Shown here piece by piece: positions 24,972 through 32,241 of a stretch of DNA of 35,031 bases. Numbering within the stretch: position 1 is the first letter of the stretch; each line of letters begins with the position of its first letter. A model generated the notes under the pieces. That model did not search any database and had not been told where the DNA came from. It saw nothing but the letters and a program-made list of their open reading frames with translations. The stretch is from DATHZQ01 sp035458525 (lineage in GTDB: Bacteria > Actinomycetota > Acidimicrobiia > Spongiisociales > UBA5794), in assembly GCA_035458525.1 (NCBI GenBank), contig DATHZQ010000033.1, positions 1 to 35,031 on the forward strand, given 5' to 3'. The position numbers and the translations under genes are program-made.

Positions 24972-26104
24972 CGGAGCAGCTCCACGACGTCGGCGACCAT
25001 CTCGGCAGCACGTGGTCCGTCGGCCGGCTGATTGACCCAGCCGAAGCTGAAGCGAACGCACCCGGCAGCTTCGGTCTCGGTCATGCCCATGGCCTTCAGC
25101 ACGTGGGACATCTCGATGGCCCCGCTCTGACACGCCGAGCCCGCCGCGGCGGCGATGCCGGCCTGGTCGAGACGGATGAGCAGGGTCTCAGCCTCCACGC
25201 CGGGAATCCGCACGTGTGCATGCTGCGGCAACCGAGCCGATACGGGTGCGTTGCGCTCGATGCCCTCGATCAGCTCGCCGAGCCGCACTTCGAACGCATC
25301 TCTGGCGCCCCCAACCCGAGCCCGGAACGCGGGTCGATCGGCAACGCTCGCCTCCATCGCCGCGACCATACCGACGATGCCGGCGACATTGTGCGTGCCC
25401 GAGCGGCGGCCAAGCTCCTGGCCACCGCCGTGCAGCACCGGCTCCAGCTCGACGCCGTCTCTCACGTACAGGAGCCCGACGCCCTTCGGCCCTCCCAACT
25501 TGTGGGCGGCGAGTGAGATCAGGTCGGCGCCCGTGTCCGCCACCGTGACGTCTTCCGCGAGGAAGGCTTGGACCGCATCGGTGTGAACGAGGACGTCGGG
25601 ATCAGCGGCCCGGACGGTCCGTGCGATCCGGGCGACCGGGTGCACCACGCCGGTCTCGTTGTTGGCAGCCATGACCGAGACGACGGAGGTATCGGCCGTG
25701 ATGGCTGCACCGACGTCCTCCGGTTCCAGCCGGCCGAGTCGGTCGACGCCAACGAACGCAACGGGGCACCCGAGGCGTTGCAGGAAGCGGGCCGTCTCGA
25801 GCACGGCTTCATGTTCGGTGGTCGTGGTCACGACCCCCCGCCGCCGCCCGGGCGCCAGCGCAACGCCGGCAACGGCGAGGTTGTCGGACTCCGTACCGCC
25901 GCCGGTGAAGACGACCTCGAGCGGTCGCGCCGCACCCAGCAGCGCCGCGGCTCGTTCCCGCGCCTCCTCGATGGCGTTCTTGGCGCGCTGGGACACTCGG
26001 TGAACGCCCGAGGGGTTGCCGTAGTGCTGGTCGAGGTAGGGCGCCATCGCCTCTCGCACCTCAGGCCGCACGACCGTGGTTGCCGCATGATCCAGATAGA
26101 GCAC
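24968..26104 (-). CDS. iscS: Cysteine desulfurase
   Basis: A PLP enzyme that removes sulfur from cysteine as an enzyme-bound persulfide for tRNA thiolation and Fe-S clusters. It has 378 residues. The N-terminus is MLYLDHAATT, His98 stacks on PLP (TEHEAV), the PLP lysine is Lys202 (SLAAHKLGG) and the persulfide cysteine is Cys325 (GSACQSGAIEMSHVL) on the usual mobile loop. The start is GTG at 26104; no ribosome site is seen, but CAGACT lies 7 bases upstream. A much longer open frame runs to 27016 but is antisense to the membrane-protein gene and was rejected. It overlaps mnmA, its likely main partner. Confidence 0.96.
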   Translation of the reverse strand: MLYLDHAATTVVRPEVREAMAPYLDQHYGNPSGVHRVSQRAKNAIEEARERAAALLGAARPLEVVFTGGGTESDNLAVAGVALAPGRRRGVVTTTTEHEAVLETARFLQRLGCPVAFVGVDRLGRLEPEDVGAAITADTSVVSVMAANNETGVVHPVARIARTVRAADPDVLVHTDAVQAFLAEDVTVADTGADLISLAAHKLGGPKGVGLLYVRDGVELEPVLHGGGQELGRRSGTHNVAGIVGMVAAMEASVADRPAFRARVGGARDAFEVRLGELIEGIERNAPVSARLPQHAHVRIPGVEAETLLIRLDQAGIAAAAGSACQSGAIEMSHVLKAMGMTETEAAGCVRFSFGWVNQPADGPRAAEMVADVVELLR

Positions 26105-26111
26105 GCCAGGA

Positions 26112-26117
26112 AGTCTG
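26112..26117 (-). promoter_or_regulatory. Weak leaderless-type -10 box CAGACT before iscS
   Basis: CAGACT on the minus strand ends 7 bases before the GTG at 26104. It is a one-base departure from TAnnnT, with no ribosome site. Confidence 0.3.
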
Positions 26118-26166
26118 GCAGGCGCCGGCCTCGAGGAGTGCGGCGGCGAGAGCGAACCGGGGCAGG

Positions 26167-26172
26167 TAGCCT
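26167..26172 (+). promoter_or_regulatory. Leaderless-type -10 box TAGCCT before the membrane-protein gene
   Basis: TAGCCT ends 7 bases before the GTG at 26180. The gap with divergent iscS is only 75 bases. Confidence 0.5.
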
Positions 26173-26179
26173 CGGCGCC

Positions 26180-27004
26180 GTGCCAGACCTCGAAATCCGA
26201 CCCAATTCCGTGTCGCAGACGATCGACGCCGTCTTCAAGATCTACCTGCAGCGATTTGTGCCGCTCGTCACCATTGCGGCAGTCGTGTCGGCGCCGATCG
26301 TCCTGTTGCAGGGCATCGCCAACCTGAGCCTCATCGATCAGCTCGAGAGCGCCGATGTCGACGCAATCACGGAGCTCTCCGATGTCTGGGACGTCATCGC
26401 ACCGCAGAACGTGGCGGCCAGCCTCCTCCTCGCCGTGCTGGGCTGGGTGGCGGCAGCGCTGACCAGCGGGGCGGTCGTGGTCGTCGTTGCCGATGCCTAT
26501 CTCGGACGACTCACCACCTGGCAGGATGCGCTGCAGCGGGCCATGGGCCGCCTCGGCCCGCTGCTGATCGGCTCGCTGCTGTTCGGGCTCGGTGTCGCGC
26601 TCGGGTTCATCTTCTTCATCATCCCGGGCCTCATCCTGGCCGTCGGCTGGAGCGTGTTCGGACCGGCGGCAGTGGTCGAAGACATCGGAGGCAGCCAGGC
26701 GCTCGGCCGGGCCTGGTCGCTCACGCGAGGCCGGCGATGGCCCGTGCTCGGCGCATTCCTGGTCATGTTCATCATCGTGGCGATACTCTCGTCCGTCATC
26801 GGTGCGGCTTTGTCGAGCGATCCGGAATTCACGTTCTTCGATGTGGTTGTCAACGTCGTGATCAACATCCTCACCGCCCCGCTCATGGCCGCCACGGCCG
26901 GAGTCCTCTATCTGGAGCTGCGCGCCAGGCACGAGCCGTTCGATCGCCTCCAGCTCTCCTCCGAGCTGCACCGCCCCGATCAGCCGCCACCGCTGGTCGG
27001 ATGA
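26180..27004 (+). CDS. Polytopic membrane protein (GPDPase membrane-domain / YciC-like)
   Basis: A 274-residue membrane protein with about five to six helices (near 27-47, 79-105, 125-147, 149-168, 187-211 and 220-246). The segment VVEDIGGSQALGRAWSLTRGRRWPVLG (166-192) is the recognisable signature of a large family of bacterial membrane proteins similar to the membrane part of some glycerophosphodiester phosphodiesterases. Their function is mostly unknown. The start is GTG at 26180 with TAGCCT 7 bases upstream. Its stop overlaps the start of the glutaredoxin gene (ATGA, 27001-27004). Confidence 0.83.
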   Translation: MPDLEIRPNSVSQTIDAVFKIYLQRFVPLVTIAAVVSAPIVLLQGIANLSLIDQLESADVDAITELSDVWDVIAPQNVAASLLLAVLGWVAAALTSGAVVVVVADAYLGRLTTWQDALQRAMGRLGPLLIGSLLFGLGVALGFIFFIIPGLILAVGWSVFGPAAVVEDIGGSQALGRAWSLTRGRRWPVLGAFLVMFIIVAILSSVIGAALSSDPEFTFFDVVVNVVINILTAPLMAATAGVLYLELRARHEPFDRLQLSSELHRPDQPPPLVG

Positions 27005-27285
27005 GCGTGCCCACACCGCCGGAAATCACAGTGTTCTGGAGGCCGGGCTGCGGCTTCTGTTCCGCCCTGCTCTCCAGACTGTCGGCCTCCGAGCTCGACT
27101 ACGCCACGGTCAACATCTGGGAAGACCCGGATGCCGCCGCCTACGTGCGGTCGGTGGCGAGGGGCAACGAAACGGTACCCACCGTCCGAGTGGGAGACCA
27201 AGCGCTCGTCAATCCCTCGTTCCGAGAGCTCACGGCCGCGGTGGACGGCCGGCCGCCACAGAAGCGCCCCCGTCTCTTCTGCTGA
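27001..27285 (+). CDS. Glutaredoxin of the mycoredoxin type
   Basis: A 94-residue thioredoxin-fold oxidoreductase. The active site is Cys17-Gly-Phe-Cys20 in WRPGCGFC. The family-typical stretch NIWEDPDAAAYVRSVA is followed by NETVPTV, which holds the cis-Pro. This pattern is that of actinobacterial mycoredoxins, which reduce mycothiol-protein mixed disulfides; the host therefore probably makes mycothiol (inference). It overlaps the membrane-protein gene by 4 bases and is likely co-translated. The last residues (KRPRLFC) carry an extra C-terminal cysteine. Confidence 0.9.
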   Translation: MSVPTPPEITVFWRPGCGFCSALLSRLSASELDYATVNIWEDPDAAAYVRSVARGNETVPTVRVGDQALVNPSFRELTAAVDGRPPQKRPRLFC

Positions 27286-27366
27286 CCCGCCGGGCAGCAC
27301 ACTGCCGCCGCTGCGTCCCGCCCAGTACTCGTGAAGGTCGACTCATGGGAACGACATCCGTTCGCC

Positions 27367-27372
27367 TACCCT
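27367..27372 (+). promoter_or_regulatory. Leaderless-type -10 box TACCCT before the PAC2 gene
   Basis: TACCCT ends 7 bases before the ATG at 27380, and no Shine-Dalgarno is visible. Confidence 0.5.
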
Positions 27373-27379
27373 TCCGACC

Positions 27380-28213
27380 ATGGTCTTGTACGAGCTCCGC
27401 GACACCGGCCCGCTGGCGGCGCCGGTGCTCATCGTCGCATTCGACGGTTGGGTCAACGCGGGCGACGCAGGCACACGCGCCGCGGAGGTGATCGCCTCGG
27501 GCGGCGAGACGGTGGCCACGTTCTCCAGCGATGCCCTCTTCGACTACCGGGCCAACCGGCCGCAGGTCACCTTCATGGAGGGGGTGATGGAGGACATCGC
27601 CTGGCCGGAGATGTCGCTGCGCCGAGCCGAGCACGGCGGTAGGGACCTGCTCGTGCTGACGGGAACCGAGCCCAATTGGAACTGGCAGCGGCTCGGGCAG
27701 GAGGTGAGTGAGCTGGCCCTCCGCCTCGGTGTTGTCGAGCACATCTCGCTCGGCGGGATTCCCTGGGCGGCGCCACACACCCGCCCCGTCTCGACCATCG
27801 TGACGGCATCGGACCGCAGCCGGGTCGATCCGGACGACGACCACCCGGAAGGACGGCTCGTCGTACCCGGCGCAGCTGTCACGGCGGTCGCCCATGCGGT
27901 GGCGGCCACCGGCATCCCGACAGTTGGCTTCTGGGCCCGGGTGCCGCACTACCTCGGCTCGGTGCATCACGCGGCAGCGCTCGCCCTCGTCGATCGGCTG
28001 GCCATCCACCTCGGCGTGCCGCTCCCAGTGGCAACACTCACGGAGGAAGCCGCCGAGCAGACCCAGCAACTCGACGCCATCGCCGACGGGCGACCCGAGG
28101 TCAAGAACCTCATCGAGCAGCTCGAAGGGCTGAGCGACCAGCAGGAGACGTCGGGAGAGGAGCTCGCCGCCGAGATCGAGCGGTACCTCCGCGATCAAGA
28201 CGAGACCCGCTGA
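27380..28213 (+). CDS. PAC2 family protein
   Basis: A 277-residue protein of the PAC2 (proteasome assembly chaperone 2-like) family that is common in Actinobacteria. Recognisable parts are LIVAFDGWVNAGDAG (17-31), LLVLTGTEPNWNW (about 89-101), SLGGIPWAAPHTRP (about 122-135) and GFWARVPHYL (about 188-197). The C-terminal ~60 residues are acidic and probably helical. The bacterial proteins are not known to assemble proteasomes in general, and no proteasome gene is in the window. The ATG at 27380 follows a TACCCT box. It is joined to the SRPBCC gene with a 1-base gap. Confidence 0.9.
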   Translation: MVLYELRDTGPLAAPVLIVAFDGWVNAGDAGTRAAEVIASGGETVATFSSDALFDYRANRPQVTFMEGVMEDIAWPEMSLRRAEHGGRDLLVLTGTEPNWNWQRLGQEVSELALRLGVVEHISLGGIPWAAPHTRPVSTIVTASDRSRVDPDDDHPEGRLVVPGAAVTAVAHAVAATGIPTVGFWARVPHYLGSVHHAAALALVDRLAIHLGVPLPVATLTEEAAEQTQQLDAIADGRPEVKNLIEQLEGLSDQQETSGEELAAEIERYLRDQDETR

Positions 28214-28214
28214 G

Positions 28215-28646
28215 ATGGCAAGGGTACGCGTCGAACAGACCATGCCTGCTCCGCCCACCGTGGTGTGGGAGGACATCGCCGATATCGCCTCGCACGCCGA
28301 GTGGATGGCGGACGCCGAATCGATCACCTTCCTCACCGAGTCGCATCGCGGGGCCGGCACCCGCATGGAGGTCCTGACCAAGGTGGGACCGTTCTCCCTG
28401 ACGGACGTGATGGAGTTCACGTCGTGGGAGCCGCCCAACCGCATGGCGGTGCACCATCAGGGCCTCGTTACCGGCGCAGGCGCCTTCGTCCTGGAGGAGA
28501 TCGAAAACGGCACCCGCTTCGTTTGGGATGAGGAGCTGACCTTCCCGTGGTGGCTCGGCGGCCCGGTCACGGCGTTCTTCGCCGCACCGGTGCTCAGCGC
28601 CATCTGGCGCGGCAACCTGAAGCGCCTCGCCGCCAGATTCGAGTGA
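28215..28646 (+). CDS. SRPBCC-fold protein (polyketide cyclase/dehydrase-like)
   Basis: A 143-residue START/Bet v 1-like fold that usually binds a hydrophobic ligand in a central cavity. It opens with the family strand VRVEQTMPAPPTVVWEDIADI, continues with a WMADAESI turn and an EFTSWEPPNRM strand pair, and ends in a long helix (about 120-143). No catalytic residues can be claimed. The ATG at 28215 comes one base after the PAC2 stop, so the two are coupled. It converges on the enoyl-CoA hydratase-family gene with 3 bases between stops. Confidence 0.85.
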   Translation: MARVRVEQTMPAPPTVVWEDIADIASHAEWMADAESITFLTESHRGAGTRMEVLTKVGPFSLTDVMEFTSWEPPNRMAVHHQGLVTGAGAFVLEEIENGTRFVWDEELTFPWWLGGPVTAFFAAPVLSAIWRGNLKRLAARFE

Positions 28647-28649
28647 GCC

Positions 28650-29417
28650 TCAACTCCCGCTGAAGTCGGCCTGCTCCTTGTTGACGAACGCCAGGATGCC
28701 GGTGCGGGCATCGTCCGTGTCGAACACCCAGTTGAACGCCTCGCGCTCGATCTCCATCGCCGCGTCGATGGGTTGCCCGTGGCCCTCACCCATGGCTCGC
28801 TTGACCGCGGCGTAACCCTTGGTGGGCCCCTTCGCCCACTCTGCGGCATCGGTCATGGCCGTGGCGACGAGCTCGCCCGCGGCCACGACCTTGTCAGCGA
28901 TGCCCAGCTCCAGCGCCTCGTCTGCCGCCACGTGGCGGCCCGACATGTTGAGCCGCTTCGCCGCCTGGTAGCCGATCAACCGCTGCAGTCGCTGGGTGCC
29001 TCCGGCGCCGGGAATGATGCCGAGCAGGATCTCGGGCTGCCCCACCTTGGCGTCCTCCGCCATGTACCTGAAGTCTGCGCCCATCGCGAGCTCCAGGCCC
29101 CCGCCCAACGCAAACCCGGAGATGGCGGCGATGGTGGGTTTCTGGAGCTGCTCCAGCCGGCGCACCACCGCACTGAGCCCGGATGCCATCGGCTCATTGC
29201 CTTCCGATTCGAACGCATCGACGAACCGCTTGATGTCTGCGCCGGCTGCAAAGTGCTTGGCGCCGTGGATGACGACAGCGCGGACGGCGTCGTCGCCGGC
29301 CATCTCGATGGCGGAATCGATGTCCGCGATGAGATCGCCGTTCAGGGCATTGACCGGGGGGCGGTTGAGCGTGATGCGGGCAACGCTGCCCTCGACGGCG
29401 TATTCGACCAGTTCCAC
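28650..29417 (-). CDS. Enoyl-CoA hydratase/isomerase family protein
   Basis: A crotonase-fold protein of 255 residues. The oxyanion-hole segments are present: HFAAGADI (55-62) and SGFALGGGLEL (100-110). Glu129 in GQPEILLG matches the first catalytic Glu of rat mitochondrial hydratase (Glu144). The second (Glu164 of rat) aligns with Arg155 (YQAAKRLNMSG), so classical hydration of enoyl-CoA is doubtful; isomerase or another acyl-CoA reaction is possible. The start is GTG at 29417 with GGAG 7 bases upstream; longer readings were rejected. It follows meaB by 41 bases on the same strand, perhaps as an acyl-CoA metabolic pair. Confidence 0.92.
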   Translation of the reverse strand: MELVEYAVEGSVARITLNRPPVNALNGDLIADIDSAIEMAGDDAVRAVVIHGAKHFAAGADIKRFVDAFESEGNEPMASGLSAVVRRLEQLQKPTIAAISGFALGGGLELAMGADFRYMAEDAKVGQPEILLGIIPGAGGTQRLQRLIGYQAAKRLNMSGRHVAADEALELGIADKVVAAGELVATAMTDAAEWAKGPTKGYAAVKRAMGEGHGQPIDAAMEIEREAFNWVFDTDDARTGILAFVNKEQADFSGS

Positions 29418-29458
29418 GAGGGGCTCCTGTTCTCTTGGGCGCGGCGAGCGCCCAAACC

Positions 29459-30415
29459 CTACCCGGCGTCGAGCAGGGCCGTGATCTGGCGGGCCGCGGT
29501 CCACGGATCGAGCTTGCGGCTCGTCACATCGTCGATCAACTGGCTCCACGCGGTTTGATCGAGCCGGGACCGCACCGCCCGACGCATCGCAAACCCGACG
29601 GCCTCGCGTACCTCGCTCGTGAGGCGAGACCGCCGCACCTCCGCCAGACTCCCCGTCTCGGTGAGGTGACGGCGGTGCGACTGCACGGCCGACCACACCT
29701 CATCGGTACCGTCACCGTCCGTCGCGACAGTCGTGACGATGGGCGGCCACCAGGTGCGCTCGCCGCCGAGTTCGAGCATCTGTCGCAGATCGCGAACCGT
29801 GTCATCGACACCAGGCCGATCCGCCTTGTTGACCACGAACACGTCGCCGATCTCGAGCAACCCCGCCTTGGCCGCCTGGATGCTGTCACCCCACCGCGGG
29901 TTGAGCACCACCAGGGTCGTGTCGGCCTGGCCGGCGATGTCCACTTCGGCCTGTCCCACCCCCACGGTCTCGACGAGGACTTCCGGGAACCCGACGCCGT
30001 CCAGAACGGTGAGCGCTCGCGGCGTCGCCTCTGCGATGCCGCCGAGATGTCCGCGGCTGGCCATCGACCGGATGTAGACGCCCGCATCGTCCACGTGGTC
30101 CTGCATCCGCAACCGATCGCCGAGGATCGCCCCTCCGCTGAACGGGCTGGACGGGTCGACGGCGAGGATGGCGACCTCGCAGCCGTCAAGCCTGATAGTG
30201 CGAATCAGCTGGTCGGTCAGCGTCGACTTGCCGGCACCGGGGGCGCCGGTCAACCCGGTCGTCCATGCCCTGCCCGTGGCGGAGAACACCGCAGCGAGAA
30301 CGGACTCCCCGTCGGCGTCACCACGCTCGACGAGCGATATCAGCCGCGCCAGCGATCGCCGATCACCCGAACGCGCGCGGGCGAGAAGCGTCGGAACATC
30401 GGAACTGCGGGCCAT
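29459..30415 (-). CDS. meaB: MeaB/ArgK family GTPase, methylmalonyl-CoA mutase chaperone
   Basis: A 318-residue G3E GTPase. Relatives guard B12-dependent mutases, using GTP to gate cofactor loading and rescue. The P-loop GAPGAGKST is at 57-65. The ILAVDPSSPFSGGAILGDRLRM segment (83-104), ETVGVGQAEVDIA (149-161) and NKAD (196-199) complete the G motifs. The segment usually written NPGWGD in actinobacterial relatives, as I remember it, reads NPRWGD here. No mutase gene is in the window. The ATG at 30415 has no ribosome site but TAACCT 6 bases upstream. It is followed by the enoyl-CoA hydratase homologue. Confidence 0.93.
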   Translation of the reverse strand: MARSSDVPTLLARARSGDRRSLARLISLVERGDADGESVLAAVFSATGRAWTTGLTGAPGAGKSTLTDQLIRTIRLDGCEVAILAVDPSSPFSGGAILGDRLRMQDHVDDAGVYIRSMASRGHLGGIAEATPRALTVLDGVGFPEVLVETVGVGQAEVDIAGQADTTLVVLNPRWGDSIQAAKAGLLEIGDVFVVNKADRPGVDDTVRDLRQMLELGGERTWWPPIVTTVATDGDGTDEVWSAVQSHRRHLTETGSLAEVRRSRLTSEVREAVGFAMRRAVRSRLDQTAWSQLIDDVTSRKLDPWTAARQITALLDAG

Positions 30416-30421
30416 CGTGCA

Positions 30422-30427
30422 AGGTTA
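30422..30427 (-). promoter_or_regulatory. Leaderless-type -10 box TAACCT before meaB
   Basis: TAACCT on the minus strand ends 6 bases before the meaB ATG. It lies in the 39-base gap after the nfu gene, so meaB could be transcribed separately. Confidence 0.5.
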
Positions 30428-30454
30428 GAGAGATCGAACGTCAGACCTCAGGCG

Positions 30455-30763
30455 TCAGATGGCGACGACCTCTTCGACCCCTGGAACGCGGTCGCGCAGG
30501 ATGCGTTCGATGCCGGCAGTGAGGGTCATCGTCGAGAGGGGGCAGCCACCGCACGCACCCACGAGCTGGATCGTGACCTTGCCGCCGTTGGTGCCGAGGA
30601 GGACGAGATCGCCTCCATCCGCTTGCAGCGCAGGGCGGACGTACTCGAGGGTCTCGTCGAGCATCGCGAGATCGATGTCGCTGTCGCCCTCGATCGCGCC
30701 GGTGTCGGCGTCTTTGGGCGACGCCACCTCGATGATCGAGTTCTGAACCGCTGGATCGCTCAT
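30455..30763 (-). CDS. NifU C-terminal domain (Nfu-type) Fe-S scaffold protein
   Basis: A 102-residue protein with a variable acidic N-terminus (1-30) and an Nfu domain (about 32-102). The cluster-binding CxxC is Cys71-Gly-Gly-Cys74 in VGACGGCPLS. The family lead-in VRPALQADGGDLVLLG is at 42-57. Nfu proteins carry a [4Fe-4S] or [2Fe-2S] cluster between two subunits and pass it to target enzymes. The ATG at 30763 was chosen for a leader of about 56 bases from a predicted TACACT promoter box that lies within a palindrome. It is 39 bases upstream of meaB. It is separate from iscS in the window. Confidence 0.94.
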   Translation of the reverse strand: MSDPAVQNSIIEVASPKDADTGAIEGDSDIDLAMLDETLEYVRPALQADGGDLVLLGTNGGKVTIQLVGACGGCPLSTMTLTAGIERILRDRVPGVEEVVAI

Positions 30764-30818
30764 CGTTGCTGCTTTCGCATGGCCGGTGTGGTCAACGCCT
30801 GGGCGGCGAGCCTATTCC

Positions 30819-30834
30819 TCCTATGAGTGTAGGA
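30819..30834. promoter_or_regulatory. Palindrome covering the predicted nfu promoter
   Basis: TCCTA-TGAGTG-TAGGA is a 5-base inverted repeat around six bases, in a locally A+T-rich stretch. On the minus strand it contains TACACT (30826-30831), a good -10 box about 62 bases before the nfu ATG. A repressor bound here would block transcription, as Fe-S or iron regulators do. Which regulator is unknown. Confidence 0.4.
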
Positions 30835-30857
30835 AAAATCATCGCAGTACCGGGCAC

Positions 30858-32189
30858 TCACCTCGGCCACGGACGGCTGCTCAGGAACAGCGTCGTCGGC
30901 ACCGCATCCGGTGGGCCCAACAGCACCACGCCGGATTGTGCGGTGCGAAACCGCCATGACCCGGCACCGAACCGCCCAACCGGAATGCCGTTGGCGCGCA
31001 ACTCGAACTCGCCGTTCGAGGCGACGGCGACCTCTCCCCTGCCCCACCCCAAGCCCACTCTCACGGCGTCAGGGACCGCGGCGGCACCGTCGACCGGACC
31101 CAAGCCCCCGTAGTAGTGGCCCAGGATCTCGCCGTACGAGGCACCCTCATCACCGAACGCCTTGGCTCCCCACTGGCTCATGCCGATGCCGTGACCCCAC
31201 CCCTCTCCTGTGAACGTCACGGTTCCGGACGACGGGAGGTCTTCGGTCGGCAACAAGGGGGTCCGCCGGGCGGCGATCCCGGGATCGAACTCGACATCGA
31301 ACGTGTACGAAAGGAACGCCTGGGGCCACCGCGTTCCCGAAGGCCGGGTTGCCGGCAGCAGTCCCGGGTAGAGCAACGGACCGTACTGGTTGAACCGGTG
31401 CCGCACCGATGTGGCGGAGATGGCCGTGCGCCCGGTGTCGCTCTCTATCACGAGCTGCGACGTCCCCGCTCCTTCCGGCGGACGCTCGACGAAGACCGCA
31501 CGCACGTCGGAACCGATCGCGACCCCAGCTCTGGCGAAGATGCGGCGCATCGCCTCGACGTCGACCGTGATCTCCCAGCGCTCGTACGGCGTGACGCTCG
31601 CTTCCGGCGAGTCGACGGGCTGCAGGTATGGCTTGGGGTCGCCGCCCCAGATGTCTTGATTGGCGCGGGTTCGGCTCCCGGCGCTCGATGAATACAGGGT
31701 CTGGGCGGGACTGCCCTCGTAGACGAGGATCTCCCGGCTCGTGGCTGCGATCGCATCGAGCCAGCGCCCTCCGTCCGGTCCTTGCACGACACCCGTCCCT
31801 GCGTAGACCTGGCACTGCGTCGTTGCGCAGATGTCGAAGTCGTAGCGCTGCCCGTCCGAGCTGCGGCCTCGTGTGAGGGTCCAAGCGAGATACGTACGGG
31901 CCGCCACAGCCTGCGCCTTGAGTGTCTCCTCGGGCCACGACAGCGGAACCTCCCGGATACCGGCGAGGTAGCCGTCGAGGCTGACGGCTTCCACCACCGA
32001 CAAGCCGTTGCGTTGCCAAGCGATCGACAGGGTGCCGCCGTACGTCCGACCGTCGAAGGTCAGCTCCGCCCCGTCGAGCGGGACGAGATCGATCCGTTCG
32101 ATTTCCGTTGCTTGGGCCAACGCGGGCGCAGCCGGCAACAGCATGGCGACGACCACGGCCGCAATCGTGGCGAGACGCGCCTTGAGCAT
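30858..32189 (-). CDS. Exported SpoIID/LytB-domain protein
   Basis: A 443-residue protein with a Sec signal peptide (about 1-27, hydrophobic core ATIAAVVVAMLLPAAPA, cleavage likely after ALA). The SpoIID region begins at about residue 60. The key acidic residue is Glu80 in REVPLSWPEE, followed by LKAQAVAARTYL, then YSSSAGSRT and the C-terminal GWGHGIGMSQWGAKAFG. In spore formers SpoIID cuts peptidoglycan glycan strands lacking stem peptides; relatives in non-sporulating bacteria are cell-wall remodelling enzymes. The ATG at 32189 is set by the signal peptide; CAGGCT lies 6 bases upstream. It is 52 bases downstream of murA, another cell-wall gene. Confidence 0.9.
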   Translation of the reverse strand: MLKARLATIAAVVVAMLLPAAPALAQATEIERIDLVPLDGAELTFDGRTYGGTLSIAWQRNGLSVVEAVSLDGYLAGIREVPLSWPEETLKAQAVAARTYLAWTLTRGRSSDGQRYDFDICATTQCQVYAGTGVVQGPDGGRWLDAIAATSREILVYEGSPAQTLYSSSAGSRTRANQDIWGGDPKPYLQPVDSPEASVTPYERWEITVDVEAMRRIFARAGVAIGSDVRAVFVERPPEGAGTSQLVIESDTGRTAISATSVRHRFNQYGPLLYPGLLPATRPSGTRWPQAFLSYTFDVEFDPGIAARRTPLLPTEDLPSSGTVTFTGEGWGHGIGMSQWGAKAFGDEGASYGEILGHYYGGLGPVDGAAAVPDAVRVGLGWGRGEVAVASNGEFELRANGIPVGRFGAGSWRFRTAQSGVVLLGPPDAVPTTLFLSSRPWPR

Positions 32190-32195
32190 CTCCAA

Positions 32196-32201
32196 AGCCT
32201 G
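32196..32201 (-). promoter_or_regulatory. Weak leaderless-type -10 box CAGGCT before the SpoIID-like gene
   Basis: CAGGCT on the minus strand ends 6 bases before the ATG at 32189. GGAG abuts the start codon too closely to act as a normal ribosome site. Confidence 0.25.
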
Positions 32202-32241
32202 CCACGTTGCCGTGACCACGCAACTCGTCCCGGCGCAGGGC

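Noticed and set aside
26105..27016. N-terminal extension of iscS to 27016
   Set aside because: The extension is antisense to the membrane-protein gene and the family N-terminus is at 26104.
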